A DNA stretch of 21,674 bases from Pseudomonadota bacterium (lineage in GTDB: Bacteria > CALINM01): positions 1-21,674 of the forward strand of contig JAOAGA010000018.1 in assembly GCA_026415985.1 (NCBI GenBank), written 5' to 3'. A program made the position numbers and the translations under genes. The notes under the pieces are model-generated. The model searched no databases. It was given only the letters and a program-made list of their open reading frames with translations, and had not been told where the DNA came from. Below are positions 17,216-21,674 of the stretch, in pieces (position 1 is the first letter of the stretch; the number at the start of each line of letters is the position of its first letter).

Positions 17216-18559
17216 CTATTCCCCCAAAATATCAACGAGAGATTTATAAATTCCTTCACACATCATATCAATCTCTGGTCTTTTAATGGATAGAGGTGGC
17301 ATCATTACCAAAACATTTCCTAAAGGTCTTGTTATTACCCCATATTTTCTTGAGTTCATTGAAATCTTATAACAGACCTTATCCTGAGCAGGAAATATCT
17401 CTTTACTTTCCTTATCTTTAACAATCTCAATGCCGACCATAAAACCTCTTTGTCTGATCTCTCCAACGTTTTTGTGATTATTAAACATATCAAGTTTTTT
17501 CTTTAAGTATCTCGTATTTTTCTGAACTCTATTAATAAGGTTTTTTTCCTCAAATAGTTTGAGGTTCTCAATAGCAACTGCACAGGCAAGAGGATTACCG
17601 GTATAGGTATGGCCATGAAAAAAGGTTTTAAAATCCTTAAACTCACCTAAGTAGGCATTAAATATCTCCTCTTTAACTGCGGTAACTGCAAGGGGTAAAT
17701 ATCCACCGGTTATCCCCTTTGCAAGGCAGATCATATCTGGAGTAACCTCTTCCCACTGACAGGCAAAATATTTACCGGTTCTTCCGAATCCGGTTGCTAC
17801 CTCATCAAGAATAAGCAGTATGCCCAAATCTTTACAGGTCTCTTCAATCTCCTTCAAAAATCCATCGAAATGAGTAATCATCCCTGCAGCACCCTGAACA
17901 AGTGGCTCCATTATTAATCCCGCAATGTAATCTTTATTTGTCCTTAATATCTCTTTTGCCTTAGACAGACATTCTTTATTACAATTATCTTTCTCTCTTC
18001 CAAAATCACATCTGTAACAGTAAGGAGTTGGTAGCTTAAATCCCTGAAAAAGCAGTGGTTTAAAGATGCTATGAAAAAGATCTATACCGCCTACACTCAC
18101 CGCACCTATTGTATCGCCGTGATAAGATTCCTTTAAATAGGCAAACTTTGTCTTTTTATCATTACCTTTATGTTGCCAGTACTGAAAGGCCATTTTCAAT
18201 GCTATCTCCACTGAGGTTGAACCATTATCGGAATAAAATATCTTGTCTAATCCCGCAGGGAGAATTTTTACCAGTCTTTCTGCCAGCAAGGCAGATGGCT
18301 CATTTGCAAGCCCAAGCAATGTTGAATGGGCGATCTTACTTAGCTGATTTTTGATAGCCCTGTTTAATCTGCCATTATTATGACCATGAACATTTACCCA
18401 TAAGGAAGAAACCGCATCGAGATATTTGTTACCCCTATCATCATATAAAAAACTTCCTCTGCCCTCTTTAATTACAAGAGGCTCTTCGCTTAGCCAATCC
18501 TTCATCTGAGTAAAAGGATGCCAGATATATTTTTTGTCAAGCTCTCTTATGTCACTCAT
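17216..18559 (-). CDS. bioA: Adenosylmethionine (or lysine)-8-amino-7-oxononanoate aminotransferase
   Basis: A 447-residue class III PLP aminotransferase that converts KAPA to 7,8-diaminopelargonate. It has the BioA signature WHPFTQM (13-19), DNGSTSVEIALKMA, ESYHGDTIGA, Asp252 in LDEVATGFGRTG, PLP lysine Lys281 in AKGITGG, and HTYTGNPLACA. An inserted segment around 178-200 carries four cysteines (181, 184, 193, 197) in the PYCYRC...C-x3-C pattern also seen in Bacillus-type enzymes, some of which use lysine as amino donor; the donor here is not known. GGAGGAG sits seven bases before the ATG at 18559. It starts 53 bases after bioF. Confidence 0.94.
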   Translation of the reverse strand: MSDIRELDKKYIWHPFTQMKDWLSEEPLVIKEGRGSFLYDDRGNKYLDAVSSLWVNVHGHNNGRLNRAIKNQLSKIAHSTLLGLANEPSALLAERLVKILPAGLDKIFYSDNGSTSVEIALKMAFQYWQHKGNDKKTKFAYLKESYHGDTIGAVSVGGIDLFHSIFKPLLFQGFKLPTPYCYRCDFGREKDNCNKECLSKAKEILRTNKDYIAGLIMEPLVQGAAGMITHFDGFLKEIEETCKDLGILLILDEVATGFGRTGKYFACQWEEVTPDMICLAKGITGGYLPLAVTAVKEEIFNAYLGEFKDFKTFFHGHTYTGNPLACAVAIENLKLFEEKNLINRVQKNTRYLKKKLDMFNNHKNVGEIRQRGFMVGIEIVKDKESKEIFPAQDKVCYKISMNSRKYGVITRPLGNVLVMMPPLSIKRPEIDMMCEGIYKSLVDILGE

Positions 18560-18612
18560 GAAAACTCCTCCAGTTAATATAAATTTCGGCTATATCTAAA
18601 AATATCAGTAGC

Positions 18613-19776
18613 TTAAGACTTCCAACCTTTTTCTATAATATTTATAACCCTATCTATATCTTCCTTAGTATGTTCCGCAGTAATACTAAACCTTATTCTT
18701 GCGGTTCCTTCCGGGACCGTGGGATATCTAATAGCCCTTGCAAAAACCCCCTTTTCCCTTAAAAGCCTTTCCAAATAAAGGGCTTTCTCACTTTCACCGA
18801 CTATTAAAGGAGTTATGTGTGATGGATTAGTTCCACCTGCAAACCCTTTTGTCTTTAACTTTTCGTAGAAATATTCCGAAAGTTCTTTAAGTCTTTCCCT
18901 TCTGAAACTTTCTTTGTCAACTAATTCAAGTGATGCCATAAGCCCCGCAGGAACTGAAGGTGGTTGTGCGGTGCTATAGATAAAACCTCTGCATTTATTA
19001 ATAAGAAAATCCCTGATATACTTGGGACAGGAAAAAAAGGCACCGGTAACACCTAAAGCCTTGCCACCAGTTCCCAAAACCATTACATTTTCCTTTTTTA
19101 ATTTAAAATGTTCTTCAGTCCCCCTGCCCTTTTCCCCAAGAACGCCTGTAGAGTGGGCGTCATCAACAATGACCGCGGTCTCATATCTTTCTGACAGATA
19201 CACTATCTCCGGTAGTTTAGCGGTATCGCCGTCCATGCTGAAAACACCATCGGTAACTATCAGTTTCTTTTTATCGTCAGATTTTTTAAGTAAATCTTCA
19301 AGGTGGTTGATATCATTGTGTCTGTAAATATAGACTCTTGCTTTACTTAATCTGCATCCGTCAATAATACTTGCATGATTAAGCTCATCGCTGAATATGG
19401 CGTCACCATCTTTCATCAAGGTTGAAATTATGGATACGTTTGCCTGGTAGCCGGAGTTAAAGATAAGTGCAGACTCTTTACCTTTGAACCTTGCTAACTT
19501 TTCTTCAGCCTCTTCGAAGATTTGTAAGTTTCCTGAAATAAGCCTTGAGGCGGAGGCAGATGTTCCCCACCTTTCTTCTGCTTCAGACATCTTAACTTTT
19601 ATATAGCTATGACCATTAAGACTTAAATAGTTATTGGAAGAAAAATTGATAAGTTTCTTGTTATTTATGATAATGTATGGAAAATCACCGCTATTAAGAA
19701 CTTCCATTTTTCTTAACAGGTTGCGGTTTTTCAGCTCCTTTAGCTCCGATATTATCTCTTCTCTAAACCTTCTCAA
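18613..19776 (-). CDS. bioF: 8-amino-7-oxononanoate synthase
   Basis: A 387-residue PLP enzyme of the alpha-oxoamine synthase family that condenses pimeloyl-thioester with alanine to make KAPA. Motifs are NYLSLNGH (49-56), GTSASASRLISG, the DDAHSTG loop beginning at Asp205, and the PLP lysine Lys239 in GTGGKALG. The C-terminal RIRFSITAEHT is also typical. The start is a TTG at 19776, which gives the expected N-terminal helix; no ATG occurs until residue 24. The first 14 bases overlap the upstream multidomain gene, with AAAGGG close by. Together with bioA and bioD it covers three of the four ring-assembly steps. Confidence 0.93.
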   Translation of the reverse strand: MRRFREEIISELKELKNRNLLRKMEVLNSGDFPYIIINNKKLINFSSNNYLSLNGHSYIKVKMSEAEERWGTSASASRLISGNLQIFEEAEEKLARFKGKESALIFNSGYQANVSIISTLMKDGDAIFSDELNHASIIDGCRLSKARVYIYRHNDINHLEDLLKKSDDKKKLIVTDGVFSMDGDTAKLPEIVYLSERYETAVIVDDAHSTGVLGEKGRGTEEHFKLKKENVMVLGTGGKALGVTGAFFSCPKYIRDFLINKCRGFIYSTAQPPSVPAGLMASLELVDKESFRRERLKELSEYFYEKLKTKGFAGGTNPSHITPLIVGESEKALYLERLLREKGVFARAIRYPTVPEGTARIRFSITAEHTKEDIDRVINIIEKGWKS

Positions 19777-21616
19777 GACCCTTTAGCTCCAGATATGCCT
19801 CTTTGTTGTCGGGGTTAATATTTAATGTCTTTTTAAAACAAAGGATTGCCTCATCCTTTCTGTTTTCTAACTTATTTAATATACCCAAATAATAGTATGC
19901 CTTCTCACAGTAAGGGTTTATATATACCGCCCTTTCAAGGCTACTTCTTGCCTCCTTTGTGTGTTCATCATGATGACTGTCCTTTAGAAAGATATTTGTT
20001 ATGGCAAGATTTACAAGATACTCCGGTTCTCTGTTATTAAGATTTACCGCTTCCTTAAAATAATTTCTTGCCTCCCGGTAGTTTCTTCTTTTTAAGAGTA
20101 TCTCTCCCTTTTTAAAGGCAATCTCAGCATTGATAATATTTTCTGTCTTTTCCATCATCTCCTTCAAAATTGGAGACTGAATGGTAGCATCATAACTTTC
20201 TCTCTTATCCTTATCGGATAAAATCTCATAGGCAGTCTGAATTATTTGAAAATTTTCCTTAATCTTTTGTAGAAGGTCTTTAGGCAGATGATAGTGGTTA
20301 TATCTATCGGGATGATATTTTTTGGCTAACTCAATATATCTCTTTTTTATCTCTCCGTTTTCTGCGTCCTGGTTAACCCCCAGTATCTCATAATAATTTT
20401 TTTCCTTAAAATTAAGATAATCTCTCATTATCTCTTCCTTGATCTCTATCATCTTCGGGTTTGCCCAGGAAGAGATATTTTTTGCCGTTTCCTCATCATC
20501 ACAGAAAGCTATCATCTTAAAGGATATTAAAATTTCAATAGATTTGAAGAGATGCTCGAAATCTTTCGAGTATCTTGTGATGGCTTCCAAAAACTTTTTC
20601 GGCTCAGCCAAAAAGTTTACAATACCCTTTTCCAGATCGTCAAAGGGGATCTTATCCAGAAGCAGTGTGTAATTTTCTGTTATAGCAATAAATTTTTCCC
20701 GGTAGTTTACATATTTTTCAATTAAATAATTGTTTGGGGTATAAGTTTTAATTCCATTATAAATCAGATTAAAGATGTCTACCTGAGGATTGGTAAAAGA
20801 AATATCATCAAAATCACTTCTAACTACCAGGAAATCTCCCTGACCTTTCGAAAAGAAGTAATAGAGCTTTTCATAAAACTGATCTTTTATCGCCTCTGCA
20901 ATATCAGAAGGCTTCAATATATTTAAAGAAATAAGGGCTTCACCATGTCTTTTCCCGTCTTTAACCATAATATCAAGGGATTTAAGATAATCATCCTCTG
21001 AAAGTAGCCCTTTCTTGAGAAGAATTCTTCCAAGTGTGAACTGTATCTTATTAAACTTAACATTTACAGGCTGACCGTTAACAAAACTTATTACCGCCTT
21101 GTCGATAAGACTATCTAAGATAACCTTTCCTGTGAAACTATCTTCGTATAGTTCATAAAGAAGCGAGCCATAGGGTTTTGTATTCAGATCACCCTTAATA
21201 ACATCCTTTTTAGAAATTCTGATCTCCTCATTTATCTCCTCTATATTCTTTAATACAAACTCGATATGATTGACTACGCAAAGAGGGTTAATATTTTTCA
21301 GACTGATATCATCGGGATAGTTTCTTGTTGTGAACTGTTTCTTTATCTCTTTTAACTGACTTATATCACCAATTAAAAGTATATAGGGACTGTTATATTT
21401 TTCTACACTTGTTCTTATTGCCTCTATTATCGCCAGAGAGCTTTTATACTCGCATTCCATAATCAGAGCCCTGCAGTTGTTACGTGAAAGCCCTGCGATA
21501 GAGAGCCTGTCTTCAAAAAAATTAAGCAAATTAATGTCTTTTCTTGAAAAGGATTCCTTTAAAGCATTATAAAAATTTAAGTCTTTCCCAACATATACAA
21601 CAGACTTGCCATCCAT
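19763..21616 (-). CDS. Receiver-like/DUF4388/J-domain/TPR multidomain protein
   Basis: A 617-residue cytosolic protein with four parts. Residues 5-125 look like a response-regulator receiver fold whose acidic pair is replaced (Gly10-Lys11) and whose phospho-acceptor position is Glu54, with Lys107 retained. Residues 148-265 match DUF4388 (GSLLYELYEDSFTGKVILD, GRILLKKGLL, GEALISLNIL, a PATAN-like signalling domain of Deltaproteobacteria and others). Residues 407-476 are a DnaJ J-domain with the HPD motif at 435-437. Residues 495-617 carry TPR units (GEILLKRRNYREARNYFKEA, YYYLGILNKLENRKDEAILCF). The region 290-400 is unassigned and helical. The ATG at 21616 has AAGGGG upstream and lies 13 bases after the preceding stop; the end overlaps bioF by 14 bases. 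Its function, and why it sits in a biotin operon, are unknown. Confidence 0.88.
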   Translation of the reverse strand: MDGKSVVYVGKDLNFYNALKESFSRKDINLLNFFEDRLSIAGLSRNNCRALIMECEYKSSLAIIEAIRTSVEKYNSPYILLIGDISQLKEIKKQFTTRNYPDDISLKNINPLCVVNHIEFVLKNIEEINEEIRISKKDVIKGDLNTKPYGSLLYELYEDSFTGKVILDSLIDKAVISFVNGQPVNVKFNKIQFTLGRILLKKGLLSEDDYLKSLDIMVKDGKRHGEALISLNILKPSDIAEAIKDQFYEKLYYFFSKGQGDFLVVRSDFDDISFTNPQVDIFNLIYNGIKTYTPNNYLIEKYVNYREKFIAITENYTLLLDKIPFDDLEKGIVNFLAEPKKFLEAITRYSKDFEHLFKSIEILISFKMIAFCDDEETAKNISSWANPKMIEIKEEIMRDYLNFKEKNYYEILGVNQDAENGEIKKRYIELAKKYHPDRYNHYHLPKDLLQKIKENFQIIQTAYEILSDKDKRESYDATIQSPILKEMMEKTENIINAEIAFKKGEILLKRRNYREARNYFKEAVNLNNREPEYLVNLAITNIFLKDSHHDEHTKEARSSLERAVYINPYCEKAYYYLGILNKLENRKDEAILCFKKTLNINPDNKEAYLELKGLEKV

Positions 21617-21629
21617 TTTTAACCCCTTT

Positions 21630-21674
21630 TTAGCAGGCAGTTAGTCCCAAGTCTTCTATCATCTCTAAATCGGC
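21630..21674 (-). CDS. 3' end of a gene upstream in the biotin operon, probably bioB
   Basis: The last 14 codons and TAA stop of a minus-strand gene entering from the right edge; the translation ends ADLEMIEDLGLTAC. The pattern DLxMIxxLG close to the C-terminus resembles the end of many biotin synthases, and the location directly ahead of bioF-bioA-bioD fits, but so few residues cannot prove it. The stop lies 13 bases from the next ATG, so both belong to the same transcript. Confidence 0.5.
   Translation of the reverse strand, partial: ADLEMIEDLGLTAC

Overview
The window is a gene-dense, AT-rich stretch of bacterial chromosome with almost no spare DNA: no gap exceeds about 150 bases and many neighbouring genes overlap by 1 to 45 bases. 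Nothing points to a phage, plasmid or mobile island. BamD-type lipoprotein, SecDF-YajC and a DUF3108 secreted protein indicate a Gram-negative (two-membrane) cell. DivIVA linked to proC and yggT, a fused MetF-MetV methylenetetrahydrofolate reductase, and a DUF4388/J-domain/TPR protein resemble the gene content of former Deltaproteobacteria, Nitrospirota or Deferribacterota. I cannot name the species.

Layout. (1) Positions 1-3993, minus strand: one apparent operon in the order uvrD/pcrA helicase, an unrecognised 87-residue protein, suhB-like inositol monophosphatase, radC, and the first 18 codons of an MTA phosphorylase (mtnP). (2) Positions 4028-10022, plus strand: a secreted DUF3108 protein, then queA-tgt (queuosine tRNA modification) and yajC-secD-secF (protein export), a gene order also known from E. 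coli. (3) Positions 10031-11818: proC-yggT-divIVA-yggU, tightly packed. (4) Positions 11880-13308: bamD lipoprotein and an overlapping cytosolic TPR gene. (5) Positions 13406-14965: MetF-MetV fusion with its own promoter-like sequence. (6) Positions 15025-16588: a GalE-like epimerase and an overlapping YjdF/DUF2238 membrane protein. (7) Positions 16544-21674, minus strand: a biotin operon transcribed from the right edge, in the order 3' tail of a gene that is probably bioB, a receiver-like/DUF4388/J-domain/TPR protein, bioF, bioA, bioD. bioD meets the DUF2238 gene tail to tail with a 45-base overlap.

Most of the window is housekeeping. The points that deserve a second look are the regulatory/chaperone-type multidomain gene between biotin genes, its receiver-like domain with Glu at the phospho-acceptor position, the apparently leaderless queA (and perhaps DUF3108) transcripts, the natural MetF-MetV fusion, the unrecognised small protein after uvrD, and the antisense overlap of bioD with the DUF2238 gene. 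I saw no convincing new defence or mobile system.
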